From positions 2,916,140-2,980,139 of the forward strand of contig NZ_QYUR01000002.1 in NCBI RefSeq assembly GCF_003596405.1: a DNA stretch of 64,000 bases, given 5' to 3'. Under the pieces are notes generated by a model that saw only the letters and a program-made list of their open reading frames with translations, was not told where the DNA came from and made no database searches. Of this stretch, positions 8,410 to 18,084 are shown in pieces; positions within the stretch are counted from its first letter, which is position 1; each line of letters begins with the position of its first letter. Position numbers and translations under genes: made by a program. The DNA comes from Pseudomonas cavernicola (GTDB lineage Bacteria; Pseudomonadota; Gammaproteobacteria; Pseudomonadales; Pseudomonadaceae).

Positions 8410-10287
8410 ATGACAAAAAGCTTGAAATTCAGCCACAAGATCCTGATCGCTGCCTCCCTGGTGGTCATCGCCGCCTTTTCGCTATTCACCTTGTATAACG
8501 ACTACCTGCAGCGCAATGCGATCCGTGACGACCTGGGAAACTACCTGCACGAGATGGGTGACGTCACCGCGGGCAATATCCAGAACTGGCTGTCCGGGCG
8601 CATCCTGCTGGTGGAAAGCGCGGCCCAGTCGATCGCCAGTGACAACGCACCGGACCATGTAAGCCGCCTGCTCGAGCAGAAAGCGCTGACCTCGACCTTC
8701 GCCTTCACCTACCTGGGCAGCGCGGACGGCAGTTTTACCATGCGCCCGGACAGCGCCATGCCGGATGGCTACGACCCCCGCAGTCGGCCTTGGTACAAGG
8801 ACGCCATGAGTGCCGGCGGCTCGACGCTGACCGAACCCTATATCGACGCCGCCACCAGCGAGCTGATCATCACCATCGCGACCCCCGCCAAATCTGCTGG
8901 CGTAGTCGGCGGCGACCTGAGCCTGCAGACCCTGGTGCAGATCATCAACTCGCTGGACTTCAACGGCCTGGGCTATGCCTTCCTAGCCAGCGCTGACGGC
9001 AAAATCCTGGTGCACCCGGACAAGAGCCTGGTGATGAAAAGCTTGAAGGACGTGTTCCCCAAGGACACGCCACGGATCAGCTCCGAGCTCAGCGAGACCG
9101 AGCAGAACGGCGAGACCCGCATCCTCACCTTCGCCCCGATCAAGGGCCTGCCTTCAGTGAACTGGTACATCGGTCTGTCCATCGACAAGGCCAAGGCCTA
9201 CTCGATGCTCAGCGAGTTTCGTACCTCGGCCATCATCGCCACCCTTATCGCCGTGGCGATCATTATCTTCCTGCTCGGCATGCTGATCCGCGTATTGATG
9301 CAGCCGCTACACGTGATGGGCAAAACCATGCAGGACATCGCGCAAGGCGAAGGTGACCTGACCAAGCGCCTGGCTATCCAGTCCCAGGATGAGTTCGGCG
9401 CACTGGCCAGCTCCTTTAACCACTTTGTTGAACGGATTCACTCGTCGATTCGCGAGGTCTCCTCGGCCACGGCGCAGGTCAACGAAGTGGCCAAATTGGT
9501 AGTCAATGCCTCCAACTCGTCGATGCTCAACTCCGACGAGCAAGCCAGCCGCACCAACAGCGTTGCCGCGGCGATCAACGAACTCGGCGCTGCCGCCCAG
9601 GAGATTGCGCGCAACGCCGCCGATGCGTCGAACCAGGCCTCCGACGCTCGCCTGCTGGCCGAGGATGGTCGCCAAGTGGTGGAGAAGACCATCCAAGCAA
9701 TGAACGAACTGTCCGGCAAGATCAGCGTCTCCTGCACCAATATCGAGACGCTGAACGGCAAGACCGTGGACATCGGACAAATCCTCGAAGTGATCAAAAG
9801 CATCTCCCAGCAGACCAACCTCCTGGCCCTCAACGCGGCAATCGAGGCGGCGCGAGCCGGCGAAGCAGGCCGCGGCTTTGCCGTGGTGGCGGATGAAGTG
9901 CGTAACCTGGCCCACCGCACCCAGGAATCGGCACAGGAAATCCAGAAAATGATCGAGGAGTTGCAAGTCGGCTCCCGCGAATCGGTTACCACCATGACCG
10001 AGAGCCAGCGTTATAGCGAGGAAAGCGTGGAGATTGCCAACCAGGCCGGTGAACGCCTGAGCAGCGTGACTCACCGTATTGGCGAGATCGACGGCATGAA
10101 TCAGTCAGTGGCGACTGCTACCGAGGAACAAACCTCAGTCGTTGAATCACTCAACATGGACATCACCGAGATCAACACCCTTAATCAAGAGGGTGTGGAA
10201 AACCTCCAGGCGACCCTGCGCGCCTGTGGCGATCTGGAGCAGCAAGCCTCGCGCCTGAAACAGCTGGTGGACAGCTTCCGCATCTAA
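8410..10287 (+). CDS. Methyl-accepting chemotaxis protein, PctA-like amino-acid receptor
   Basis: The ATG at 8410 gives 625 residues: TM1 at about 10-28, a dCache sensor domain about 30-275, TM2 about 278-300, HAMP, and a signalling domain with the hairpin tip [38 protein letters not shown]. The amino-acid-binding motif of dCache sensors is present: Y121, R126, W128, Y144 and D146, with a later Asp at 169 (VVGGD). As I recall, the first five positions have the same numbering in P. aeruginosa PctA. Predicted to bind L-amino acids at the distal pocket and signal to CheA. The exact ligand range cannot be read from sequence. Confidence 0.9.
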   Translation: MTKSLKFSHKILIAASLVVIAAFSLFTLYNDYLQRNAIRDDLGNYLHEMGDVTAGNIQNWLSGRILLVESAAQSIASDNAPDHVSRLLEQKALTSTFAFTYLGSADGSFTMRPDSAMPDGYDPRSRPWYKDAMSAGGSTLTEPYIDAATSELIITIATPAKSAGVVGGDLSLQTLVQIINSLDFNGLGYAFLASADGKILVHPDKSLVMKSLKDVFPKDTPRISSELSETEQNGETRILTFAPIKGLPSVNWYIGLSIDKAKAYSMLSEFRTSAIIATLIAVAIIIFLLGMLIRVLMQPLHVMGKTMQDIAQGEGDLTKRLAIQSQDEFGALASSFNHFVERIHSSIREVSSATAQVNEVAKLVVNASNSSMLNSDEQASRTNSVAAAINELGAAAQEIARNAADASNQASDARLLAEDGRQVVEKTIQAMNELSGKISVSCTNIETLNGKTVDIGQILEVIKSISQQTNLLALNAAIEAARAGEAGRGFAVVADEVRNLAHRTQESAQEIQKMIEELQVGSRESVTTMTESQRYSEESVEIANQAGERLSSVTHRIGEIDGMNQSVATATEEQTSVVESLNMDITEINTLNQEGVENLQATLRACGDLEQQASRLKQLVDSFRI

Positions 10288-10292
10288 CGCTT

Positions 10293-10496
10293 TTACTGGG
10301 TCCCCGCTTTCGCGGGGATTACGTGCGTAGGAGTTGAAATCGGTGCGGATCGGTTCAACTCATTCCAAAGCTCGGCAGCATCGGGAAAATCGGTGCCGGT
10401 TTCCTCGCTCATTGCCTCAGGGTCGTAACGGCTCAGGCAGCCCTCGCCCAAGGTCGGCGGCGGGTTTGAGGTGGCACGCTCAAGTGGATCAGTCAT
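10293..10496 (-). CDS. Small hypothetical protein whose end runs into a repeat
   Basis: 67 residues starting MTDPLERATSNPPPTLGEG and containing an acidic stretch (DFPDAAELWNELN). The N-terminal part looks like a genuine conserved Pseudomonas small protein. The last residues (VIPAKAGTQ) are the translation of the hairpin repeat at 10301-10318, a sequence commonly tacked onto ORFs, so the native C-terminus may have been replaced. No function can be assigned. Confidence 0.5.
   Translation of the reverse strand: MTDPLERATSNPPPTLGEGCLSRYDPEAMSEETGTDFPDAAELWNELNRSAPISTPTHVIPAKAGTQ
10301..10318. terminator. GC hairpin after the chemoreceptor gene
   Basis: tccccgc / gcgggga with a 4-nt loop, 13 bp after the chemoreceptor stop. 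It belongs to the common repeat that reads VIPAKAG on one strand. It may terminate both converging transcripts. Confidence 0.5.
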
Positions 10497-10548
10497 GGCT
10501 TGCCTCTTGGGCCGATATCGACCAACTCAAGCTCTCTACGCCCGTCGA

Positions 10549-11400
10549 TCAGTCGAACACCACGGTCTTGTTGTCATGCACCAGCACGCGGTCTTCCAGG
10601 TGATAACGCAGGCCACGGGCCAGCACCATCTTCTCGACATCCTTACCCAGCCGAACCATTTCCTCGACGCTGTCGCGATGGCTCACACGCACCACATCCT
10701 GCTCAATGATCGGGCCGGCATCGAGTTCTTCGGTAACGTAGTGAGAAGTCGCACCGATCAACTTTACCCCGCGCAGCGAGGCTTGGTGGTAAGGCTTCGC
10801 GCCAATGAACGACGGCAGGAAACTGTGATGGATATTGATTACCCGGTGAGCGAACTCGCGGCACAACTCCGGCGGGAGGATTTGCATATAGCGGGCAAGC
10901 ACTACGGCATCGGCTTGCAGCTCCTGCACTAAGCGCGACACTTCGGCGAACGCCGGCTCTTTGTTCTTCGGCTCGACCGGCACATGGTAATAAGGAATGC
11001 CGTGCCACTCGACCATACTGCGCAAATCGTTATGGTTGGAGATGACGCAGGGAATTTCACATTCCAACTCATCGCTATGCCAGCGGTGCAGCAAATCGGC
11101 CAGGCAGTGCGACTCACGGCTAGCCATCAACACGACGCGCTTCTTTTGGGCCGAGTCAGTGATCCGCCACTCCATAGAGAACTCGCGAGCAATCGGCGCG
11201 AAGGCCTGCCGAAACCCCTCGAGATCAAAGGGCAAGGAGTCCGCACGAATCTCATGGCGCATAAAGAACCAGCCACTTTGATTGTCCGAATGGTGGCTCG
11301 CTTCAGTGATCCACCCGTTGTAGGTGGCCAGAAAATTACTGACCTTGGCGACGATACCGACGCCGTCGGGGCAGGCGATTACCAGCCGAAAAGTGCGCAT
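10549..11400 (-). CDS. purU: Formyltetrahydrofolate deformylase
   Basis: 283 residues. An N-terminal ACT domain (FRLVIACPDGVGIVAKVSNFL, about 1-80) precedes a formyltransferase-fold catalytic domain with VISNHNDL, LARYMQILPPELC, the active-site segment NIHHSFLPSFIGAKPY, and GATSHYVTEELDAGPIIEQD. It hydrolyses 10-formyl-THF to THF and formate, balancing one-carbon pools. Length matches the family (about 280). It lies divergent from mvaT, as I recall for P. aeruginosa purU1. Confidence 0.95.
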   Translation of the reverse strand: MRTFRLVIACPDGVGIVAKVSNFLATYNGWITEASHHSDNQSGWFFMRHEIRADSLPFDLEGFRQAFAPIAREFSMEWRITDSAQKKRVVLMASRESHCLADLLHRWHSDELECEIPCVISNHNDLRSMVEWHGIPYYHVPVEPKNKEPAFAEVSRLVQELQADAVVLARYMQILPPELCREFAHRVINIHHSFLPSFIGAKPYHQASLRGVKLIGATSHYVTEELDAGPIIEQDVVRVSHRDSVEEMVRLGKDVEKMVLARGLRYHLEDRVLVHDNKTVVFD

Positions 11401-11806
11401 GCGGGAAACTCCAGAAACTTCACAAAGGCGGCCATTCTAGCCACAGCCCAGGAAAACTTCAGTAATCCGCGAGCTCGGGCAAAGACGGAGAAGGCCACAG
11501 ACAGCGCAATCAATCAATTCAAGGTTCGACTGAGCACGTGCCCGATAAACGCCAAACACCCGCAGCCGAGCCATAATCCATGCCCGCGCTAGGGTTTTGC
11601 TCAGCATATATGTCCACTTGATGAAGGCCGTATTTAATTCAGCAAATGGCTCCAAGCCGATTTAGCGGGCTGAATACAGGTCGCAGCTAGAACATCGTCG
11701 GAATAATTGGCGCAAAACTTTTCAAACATGTTTACTTGCAGAAAGTGCCTGACTATTATTACTAACACTAAGCCACTGCCACCCCTCTCGATTCAAGGTA
11801 AAGCAC
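11401..11806. other. Divergent purU-mvaT intergenic region
   Basis: 406 bp without a credible gene. It is AT-rich toward mvaT and holds the promoter candidate listed separately. The length suggests a regulated region, which would fit mvaT autoregulation, but no specific operator is recognised. Confidence 0.5.
11731..11759 (+). promoter_or_regulatory. Candidate sigma-70 promoter of mvaT
   Basis: A -35-like tttact (11731-11736) and a -10-like tattat (11754-11759) are separated by 17 nt and lie about 48 bp before the mvaT ATG. This is pattern recognition only. Confidence 0.45.
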
Positions 11807-12181
11807 ATGTCGCTGATCAATGAGTACCGCGCTACAGAAGAAGCCATCAAGGAACTCCAAGAGCGCCTGAAAAACCTGTCGCAAGACGACAAGCTGAAAA
11901 AAGAACTCGAGTTCGAAGGTAAACTCCGCACGCTGATGGGTGAGTACCAGAAGTCCCTGCGTGACATCATTGCCATGCTTGACCCGGACGCTAAAACGAG
12001 CAAATTACCGCGCGCGACTAAAGCTACCGGCACCAAGCGCGCGCGCAAGGTCAAGCAGTACAAAAACCCGAACACTGGCGAAGTGATCGAAACCAAAGGT
12101 GGCAACCACAAGACGCTGAAAGAGTGGAAAGCCAAGTGGGGTGCCGCGGTAGTAGAAGGCTGGGCCACTCTGCTCGACTAA
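11807..12181 (+). CDS. mvaT: H-NS-family xenogeneic silencer MvaT
   Basis: 124 residues starting MSLINEYRATEEAIKELQER. It has an N-terminal coiled-coil dimerisation region (about 1-60), a basic linker (RATKATGTKRARKVKQ) and a C-terminal DNA-binding domain with YKNPNTGEVIETKGGNHKTLKEWKAKWG, where the GGN-type loop reads AT-rich minor grooves in MvaT. The Pseudomonas H-NS analogue silences AT-rich acquired DNA and fimbrial and virulence genes. It is monocistronic, between its own promoter and a strong terminator. Confidence 0.96.
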   Translation: MSLINEYRATEEAIKELQERLKNLSQDDKLKKELEFEGKLRTLMGEYQKSLRDIIAMLDPDAKTSKLPRATKATGTKRARKVKQYKNPNTGEVIETKGGNHKTLKEWKAKWGAAVVEGWATLLD

Positions 12182-12211
12182 GCACTGCACTGCGCGCCTA
12201 ATTCCAGTACG

Positions 12212-12248
12212 CAATAAAAAACGCCAGCACTTCTGGCGTTTTTTATTG
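12212..12248. terminator. Bidirectional terminator between mvaT and sbcB
   Basis: A 16-bp perfect stem (caataaaaaacgccag / ctggcgttttttattg) with a 5-nt loop. T-runs on both strands allow it to serve the converging genes. Confidence 0.92.
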
Positions 12249-12295
12249 CCTGGCGATTACATCTCTAGCGCTGACACGCAGCACAAGAGCGCTAG

Positions 12296-13726
12296 TTATA
12301 TGCCGTAGCGCTGCCGCAGTTGCAGTGCATACTCACGCCACTCGCCCAACAGCAATTGCTGCGTAGCCGATGAGTTATCCAGCGCTTGCGCCAGCGCCGC
12401 ATCAAAACTCATCAAGGTATTAGGTGCGCCCCATTCCGGCGCACTCAGACGCCGCTGACAGAATTCTCGCCAACGTTTTTGCTCAGGCTCCGACAAAGTT
12501 TCCGGAAAGTTGCGCGCCCGGTAACGAAACAACAACTCCGGCAGGCGCCCGTCATCGAACGGCCAGTCTTCCCGGGCTAACCGTTGCGGCTCGGCGCAGC
12601 GCACTTGCTCACACAAACGGCGATCGCGATCACCAAGAAAGCCGTCATATAACTGCTGTTCTGGATCTTGGCTCGGCGCAAACTCATCCGCGTTATAGAG
12701 TGCTACCAACTTATCCTTCCAAACCGGCTGCGCCTCACGCAGCAATGCAGCGCGCGCCTCACACTCTCCCATATCGATTTGTAAACGCTGTCGATCACCG
12801 TCACGTAGCACACTCAACGGCGCCAGAACCGGACAGCGATTGACATGCAACAACTTCAGCGATACCGGCAACTCACCTTCCGCCAACTGCTCCCGCCGGG
12901 TGTACAGCAGCCGCCGCAGGCTGTCGGCATCCTGCTCCAGCAACGGCGCCGGATCAGCCTGTAGATCGCAGACGATCAGGGCATTGCGATTGCGTGGATG
13001 CCAGGCCAGCGGCAGAACCACCGCCAAGTAATGCCGGGCGGCCGCAAAGCGCCCGGAAATATGCACCAGCGGCTGCAGCAAGCGGATCTGGTCGAGCACA
13101 CGCTGCTTGCTGCGCAGTTGGTAGAGGTAATCATAGAGTTTCGGTTGCTTGGCGCGGATCAGTCGCGCCAGCCCGATTGTGGCGCGCACATCGGACAACG
13201 CATCGTGGGCCTGACCGTGGTCAATCCCGTTCGCGGCGGTCAAACGCTCCAGTTTGAGCGTGACCCGGCCGTCCTCTTGCGGCCATTCGATACCTTCCGG
13301 CCGCAACGCATAAGCGGTACGCACCACGTCGATCAGATCCCAACGGCTATTACCGCCCTGCCACTCACGCGCGTACGGCTCGAAGAAATTGCGATAGAGG
13401 CTGTAGCGTGTCACTTCATCGTCGAAGCGCAGGCTGTTATAGCCCGCCCCGCAAGTTCCCGGAGCGGATAATTCGGCATGCACACGCGTCATGAACTCCG
13501 CTTCGCCCAAGCCCTGCTCGGCGAGCCGGCTTGGGGTGATCCCCGTGATCAGGCAAGCCGCCGGGTGCGGCAGGATGTCGTCGCTCGGCCGGCAATAGAG
13601 GTTGAGCGGTTCGCCGATTTCGTTCAGCGCCTCATCCGTGCGAATTCCGGCGACCTGCAACGGGCGATCACTGCGCGGGTCGATACCAGTAGTTTCGTAG
13701 TCGTACCAGAAGATGCTCGAGGTCAC
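12296..13726 (-). CDS. sbcB: Exodeoxyribonuclease I
   Basis: 476 residues from a GTG start with an AGGAA box upstream. DEDDh exonuclease motifs are visible: FWYDYETTGIDPRSDRP at the N-terminus (catalytic D and E), and HDALSDVRATIGLARLI near 190 (H and D). The C-terminal SH3-like and extended regions complete the family length (about 475). It degrades single-stranded DNA 3'-5' in recombination and mismatch repair. Confidence 0.95.
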   Translation of the reverse strand: MTSSIFWYDYETTGIDPRSDRPLQVAGIRTDEALNEIGEPLNLYCRPSDDILPHPAACLITGITPSRLAEQGLGEAEFMTRVHAELSAPGTCGAGYNSLRFDDEVTRYSLYRNFFEPYAREWQGGNSRWDLIDVVRTAYALRPEGIEWPQEDGRVTLKLERLTAANGIDHGQAHDALSDVRATIGLARLIRAKQPKLYDYLYQLRSKQRVLDQIRLLQPLVHISGRFAAARHYLAVVLPLAWHPRNRNALIVCDLQADPAPLLEQDADSLRRLLYTRREQLAEGELPVSLKLLHVNRCPVLAPLSVLRDGDRQRLQIDMGECEARAALLREAQPVWKDKLVALYNADEFAPSQDPEQQLYDGFLGDRDRRLCEQVRCAEPQRLAREDWPFDDGRLPELLFRYRARNFPETLSEPEQKRWREFCQRRLSAPEWGAPNTLMSFDAALAQALDNSSATQQLLLGEWREYALQLRQRYGI

Positions 13727-13924
13727 AGTCGATTCCTAAAACGGAGGGCTGCGGCAGTCTAGCATCCACCGTCATCAAGCCGCCGGGCAGGCGTTCAGCA
13801 GCATAAAGTTTGATACCCCGCACAGCCGCGCCATCCCTTTAACCATGCGTCTTGTCGGCCACTGGCCAGTACCGCTAGCATGGTCGAGACTGGAAGTTCA
13901 CCCCTCATCACAAGGACGACCAAC

Positions 13925-14692
13925 ATGAGCGACTCCCTCGCCCCAAATCCGTATGCAGCTCCGGCCAGCAACCTGCAAGAGCCAACTGTAGGCAGCCAGG
14001 TGCCGACCATCGCCGAAGCCTTAAGCCGTGGTTACAACTTCAATATCGGTGACCTGATCAGCGAGGCCTGGCAGCGCACCAAAGGCACCAAGGGCATCAT
14101 CCTCGGCGGCTTTGTCATCTATTACGTGGCCATCTTGGTGATCACTACGATCCTCGGCTTGGTCTTCGGCTTTGTCGGCCTCGAAGCTGAAGAAGGCGGC
14201 GGCGCCACCCTAGTGGTCAGTCAACTGCTGATTGGCCTCATCGGCTCGGCCCTCACCTACCCCTTCCTGGCCGGCATCATGATGACGGGCATTCGCCGGG
14301 CCGCCGATCAGCCGCTGAATTTCAACGAGATGTTCAGCTACTTCGGCCTAGCGCTGCCCCTGATCGTCACGGCCCTCATCATGATGATCCTGATGTATGT
14401 CGGTCTGCTGCTTCTGGTCATTCCAGGTATTTACCTGAGTGTGGCTTATATGCTCGCCATTCCGCTGGTGGTGGAGCGCGGCCTGTCGCCCTGGCAGGCG
14501 CTGGAAGCCTCGCGCAAAGCCATCAGCCAACACTGGTTCAAGGTATTTGGCCTGCTCCTGCTGCTCGGCCTGATTATGGCGGTGAGCATGATCCCGCTGG
14601 GGATCGGCCTGATCTGGAGCATCCCACTGTTCGTGATCAGCATGGGCGCGCTCTACCGCATCATCTTCGGCGTGCTGCCAGCCGCCAAATAA
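13925..14692 (+). CDS. Multi-pass membrane protein (YciC/DUF975-like)
   Basis: The ATG at 13925 starts 255 residues (MSDSLAPNPYAAPASNLQEP, a Pro/Ala-rich head) followed by about six membrane helices, including GIILGGFVIYYVAILVITT and LLLLVIPGIYLSVAYMLAIP. The motif IPLVVERGLSPWQALEASRKA is typical of the YciC/DUF975-type membrane superfamily. It sits about 95 bp upstream of the RDD-SpoIIM-MoxR operon in the same orientation and may belong to it functionally. No activity is known. Confidence 0.65.
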   Translation: MSDSLAPNPYAAPASNLQEPTVGSQVPTIAEALSRGYNFNIGDLISEAWQRTKGTKGIILGGFVIYYVAILVITTILGLVFGFVGLEAEEGGGATLVVSQLLIGLIGSALTYPFLAGIMMTGIRRAADQPLNFNEMFSYFGLALPLIVTALIMMILMYVGLLLLVIPGIYLSVAYMLAIPLVVERGLSPWQALEASRKAISQHWFKVFGLLLLLGLIMAVSMIPLGIGLIWSIPLFVISMGALYRIIFGVLPAAK

Positions 14693-14787
14693 GCCACGCA
14701 TAGGCTCTGGGCCGTTAATACGGCCCGGTTGGTTGCTTCCCCGCCTGGTGCTCGCTAGCATCGGGCTTTCCTCGACGCAGTTCGCCG

Positions 14788-15519
14788 ATGCCTCTCACGT
14801 CCGCCGCCAAGTTCCACACTGGCACGCCTACCGGCGTGACGCTGGACACCCGCTTTCAGGTGGAAACCCCGGAAGGTATCGACCTCATTCTGCGTCCCGC
14901 CGGCCTGGTGCCGCGTGCTCTCGCCTTCGCCATCGATCTGGCGATCCGCGGCCTGGTGCTACTGGTGATGTTCGCTACCCTCGCCTTGCTCGGCCAACTC
15001 GGCATGGGACTCGGAACGATCCTGCTGTTTCTTGTCACTTGGTGGTACATGGTGCTGTTCGAGGTGCTCAACCAGGGGCGCTCACCGGGCAAACAGTTAA
15101 TGGGCCTACGCGTCGTTCACGATGATGGCACGCCGGTCGGCTGGGCCGCTTCGCTGACCCGTAATCTGCTGCGCTTCGTCGATATTCTGCCGTTCGGTTA
15201 CACCCTGGGCATACTCAGTTGCCTCAATCACCCGGCCTTCAAACGCTTGGGCGATCTGGCCGCTGGAACCTTGGTGATCTATCGCGATGCCCCGCTAAAG
15301 CGCCCGCCACTCCTGGTCGCCGAACCTTTGCGCGCGCCCTTCCCTTTGAGCCTCAGCGAACAGCGTGCGCTGCTGGGCTTTGCCGAGCGCCAGGCAGAAC
15401 TCTCCAGCGCCCGCCGTACCGAGTTGGCGGCGATTCTCGCCGAACCGCTAGCCGTACCCGCTGAGCAGGCTGAAGCGCAGATCAACCGCATCGCCTGCGG
15501 CTTGGTGGGACCAACATGA
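14788..15519 (+). CDS. RDD-family membrane protein
   Basis: 243 residues. The RDD signature appears as LVPRALAFAIDLAIRGLVLL (Arg and Asp in TM1), then NQGRSPGKQLMGLRVVHDDG and RNLLRFVDILPFGYTLGIL. The C-terminal ~80 residues are cytoplasmic and rich in Arg/Glu. The role of the RDD domain is unclear (proposed transporter). It is the first gene of a coupled series: its stop overlaps the SpoIIM start (ATGA). Confidence 0.85.
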   Translation: MPLTSAAKFHTGTPTGVTLDTRFQVETPEGIDLILRPAGLVPRALAFAIDLAIRGLVLLVMFATLALLGQLGMGLGTILLFLVTWWYMVLFEVLNQGRSPGKQLMGLRVVHDDGTPVGWAASLTRNLLRFVDILPFGYTLGILSCLNHPAFKRLGDLAAGTLVIYRDAPLKRPPLLVAEPLRAPFPLSLSEQRALLGFAERQAELSSARRTELAAILAEPLAVPAEQAEAQINRIACGLVGPT

Positions 15520-16496
15520 AACAGAGCTTGTTCGAAAGCCGCCACCAGGCCGATTGGCAACGCTTCACCCAACTGCTCGATGCGCTGGAACGCGGCAAGG
15601 CCGAGAGCAAGACCTGCCAAGGGTTCGCCTCCGACTACCGACATCTTTGCCAACAGTTGGCGTTGGCCCAAGAGCGGGGCTATAGCAGCCACCTTATCGA
15701 TCAACTGCAACTACTGGCCATGCGCGGCCATCAGCAGTTTTACCGGCACCGTAGCCACCTCGGTGCGCAGTTGATTGGTTTTGTCCTCGGCGGCTTTCCC
15801 CGTCTGGTACGCGCCGAATGGCGTAGCGTGCTGGTCGCCAGCCTATTGTTCTTCGGCAGCCTGATCGGCATGGGGTTGCTGGTTTATCTGTTCCCCGATC
15901 TGGTTTACAGCGTAATCGCCCCCGAACAGGTGGCCTCGATGGAATCCATGTACGACCCCGACAGCACGCGCATTGGTCGTTTCGGCGAACGCAACTCCGG
16001 CGACGACTGGATGATGTTCGGCTTCTACATCATGAACAACATCGGCATCTCCTTTCAGACCTTCGCCAGCGGCCTGTTGTTTGGCCTCGGCAGTTTGTTC
16101 TTCCTGCTGTTCAACGGCCTGATGATCGGTGCCGTGGCCGGTCACTTGACTGAGATCGGCTATAACCAGACCTTCTGGTCCTTCGTCATCGGCCATAGTG
16201 CCTTCGAGCTGACCGGCATCGCGTTGTCCGGTGCCGCTGGCCTCAAACTCGGTTGGGCGTTACTGGCGCCGGGCCGGTCGACCCGTACTGAAGCTTTACG
16301 CTTGGCGGCAGGACGTAGCGTTCAGCTGGTCGGCGGGGTGATCCTGTTTCTGTTGATCGCCGCCTTTATCGAGGCGTACTGGTCATCCATGACCCACACC
16401 ACGCCGCTAATCAAATACCTAGTCGGCGCCGGGCTGTGGCTGCTGGTACTGGCCTATTTTGTCTGCGCTGGACGGGCTGCCCATGCGTCTGACTGA
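15516..16496 (+). CDS. SpoIIM/DUF95-family membrane protein
   Basis: 326 residues. A helical cytoplasmic head (about 1-105) precedes several membrane helices containing FYIMNNIGISFQTFASGLLFGLGSLFFLLFNG, a well-conserved stage II sporulation protein M/DUF95 segment, and FWSFVIGHSAFELTGIALSGAAGLKLG. In Bacillus SpoIIM helps peptidoglycan remodelling during engulfment; in Gram-negatives the partner is typically an RDD protein and a MoxR ATPase, as here. Its stop overlaps the next start by 14 bp. Confidence 0.88.
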   Translation: MKQSLFESRHQADWQRFTQLLDALERGKAESKTCQGFASDYRHLCQQLALAQERGYSSHLIDQLQLLAMRGHQQFYRHRSHLGAQLIGFVLGGFPRLVRAEWRSVLVASLLFFGSLIGMGLLVYLFPDLVYSVIAPEQVASMESMYDPDSTRIGRFGERNSGDDWMMFGFYIMNNIGISFQTFASGLLFGLGSLFFLLFNGLMIGAVAGHLTEIGYNQTFWSFVIGHSAFELTGIALSGAAGLKLGWALLAPGRSTRTEALRLAAGRSVQLVGGVILFLLIAAFIEAYWSSMTHTTPLIKYLVGAGLWLLVLAYFVCAGRAAHASD

Positions 16497-18084
16497 CGCC
16501 AGCGTGGTGATTCGCCCGCGGAGCGCCTGGGAGGCCCTGGACCTGGGCGTACTCCTGGCGCGCCGCCATGCCAGCCTGCTGATGGCCAGCTGGGCGCTGG
16601 TGACCTTGCCGATGTTCGCGTTGCTCAGCCTGCTGCTGTGGAACTACCCGAGTTGGGCCCTGTTCTTGTTCTGGCTGTTGAAACCGGCCTACGAACGCCT
16701 GCCGCTGCACATTCTTTCGCATGCCTTGTTTGGCGATACGCCGACACTCAAGCAAGCGCTCAAGGCCTGGCCGCGCTTGCTCAAGCCGCAACTGCTGGCC
16801 AGCCTGACCTGGCGCCGTCTGAGCTTGACCCGCAGCTTCGATTTGCCGGTGCTACAGCTCGAAGGCCTCTCTGGCCAAGCACGCAGCCAGCGGCTGATCG
16901 TCCTCGGCCAGCGTGACGCCGGTGCCGCAACCTGGCTGACCCTCGTCGGCATGCACCTGGAGGGCGCCCTGTGGCTGGGCCTGATCACCCTGTTCTACCT
17001 GCTGCTGCCACAGCAGATCGAACTGGACTGGAGCTGGCAGAGCCTGATCGACGCCAGCTCCGGCGAGTGGCGATGGCTGGAGCACCTGTCCAACCTGCTC
17101 TACGCGTTGCTACTGATCATCTGGGAACCGGTCTACATCGCCTGCGGTTTCACCCTCTACCTGAACCGCCGCACAGCTTTGGAAGCCTGGGATATCGAGC
17201 TGGCCTTCCGGCGCCTGCGCCAGCGCCTTACTGGCGTCGCCTACGCCCTGCTGCTCGGCGCCGGCCTGCTATTTTTGCAATCACCCAGCCCCGCCTGGGC
17301 TGCGCCGGCCAGCATTACGCCGCCCAATATCAGTAGTTGCCCGCTGCCCAGCGAAGACCCGCTGGGGCCACAGGCCGAACGCCTGCAGCAGCAACCACTG
17401 ACCAGTAAAGCCGCGCAGGCCAGCATCGGCGCCCTGCTTGACCAGCCGCCCTTTGAGAATCGCGAAACCGTGACGCGCTGGCGCTTTGCTGAAGCAAGCA
17501 ATCCGAAAGATCCGAGCGAGGCCGACAGCCAAGGCCTGGCCAGGCTGATCAAGCACGTCCTCGACCTGCTCGGGTTCTGGAGCAGCATGGATAAGGTCGC
17601 GTTGCTCTTCAAAGTGCTGCTCTGGGGGGGCGTCATAAGTTTGTTGGTACTACTGGGGTGGCACTACCGCGACTGGCTGAGCACCTTCGCCGGCCGTTTT
17701 GCTTCGCCGCAGCGGCGCCAACCGGCCATGCCGGCCATGTTGTTTGGCCTGGAAGTCGCGCCGGAAAGTTTGCCCGAGGATGTCGCCAGCGAAGCCGAAC
17801 GGCTCTGGGCAGAGCAGCCGCGCGAAGCGCTCGGCTTGCTCTATCGCGCGCTACTCAGTCACCTGCTGCACGACTTCCGCCTGCCGCTAAAGGGCTCGCA
17901 CACCGAAGGCGAAGTCCAGCAACTGGTGCAAAGCCTAGAGCAGGCCGAGCTGAGCCGCTTCACCCAGGTGCTGACGCGCCACTGGCAGAACCTCGCCTAT
18001 GGCCACCGACTGCCACCGGAAAACCTCAAGCGCGGTCTCTGTGAAGGTTGGCGTCGGCTATTTCATCAGGGTGCCCACACATGA
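16483..18084 (+). CDS. DUF4129-domain membrane protein
   Basis: 533 residues from the ATG at 16483 (MRLTDASVVIRPRSAWEALD). The N-terminal half has several membrane helices, then a periplasmic segment after a Pro/Ala-rich stretch near residue 275 (SPSPAWAAPASITPPN), another TM near 375-395, and a C-terminal DUF4129 domain (RLWAEQPREALGLLYRALLS ... FTQVLTRHWQNLAYG). DUF4129 also forms the tail of TgpA-type transglutaminases, but no transglutaminase domain is visible here. Coupled to both neighbours by overlaps. Confidence 0.8.
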   Translation: MRLTDASVVIRPRSAWEALDLGVLLARRHASLLMASWALVTLPMFALLSLLLWNYPSWALFLFWLLKPAYERLPLHILSHALFGDTPTLKQALKAWPRLLKPQLLASLTWRRLSLTRSFDLPVLQLEGLSGQARSQRLIVLGQRDAGAATWLTLVGMHLEGALWLGLITLFYLLLPQQIELDWSWQSLIDASSGEWRWLEHLSNLLYALLLIIWEPVYIACGFTLYLNRRTALEAWDIELAFRRLRQRLTGVAYALLLGAGLLFLQSPSPAWAAPASITPPNISSCPLPSEDPLGPQAERLQQQPLTSKAAQASIGALLDQPPFENRETVTRWRFAEASNPKDPSEADSQGLARLIKHVLDLLGFWSSMDKVALLFKVLLWGGVISLLVLLGWHYRDWLSTFAGRFASPQRRQPAMPAMLFGLEVAPESLPEDVASEAERLWAEQPREALGLLYRALLSHLLHDFRLPLKGSHTEGEVQQLVQSLEQAELSRFTQVLTRHWQNLAYGHRLPPENLKRGLCEGWRRLFHQGAHT

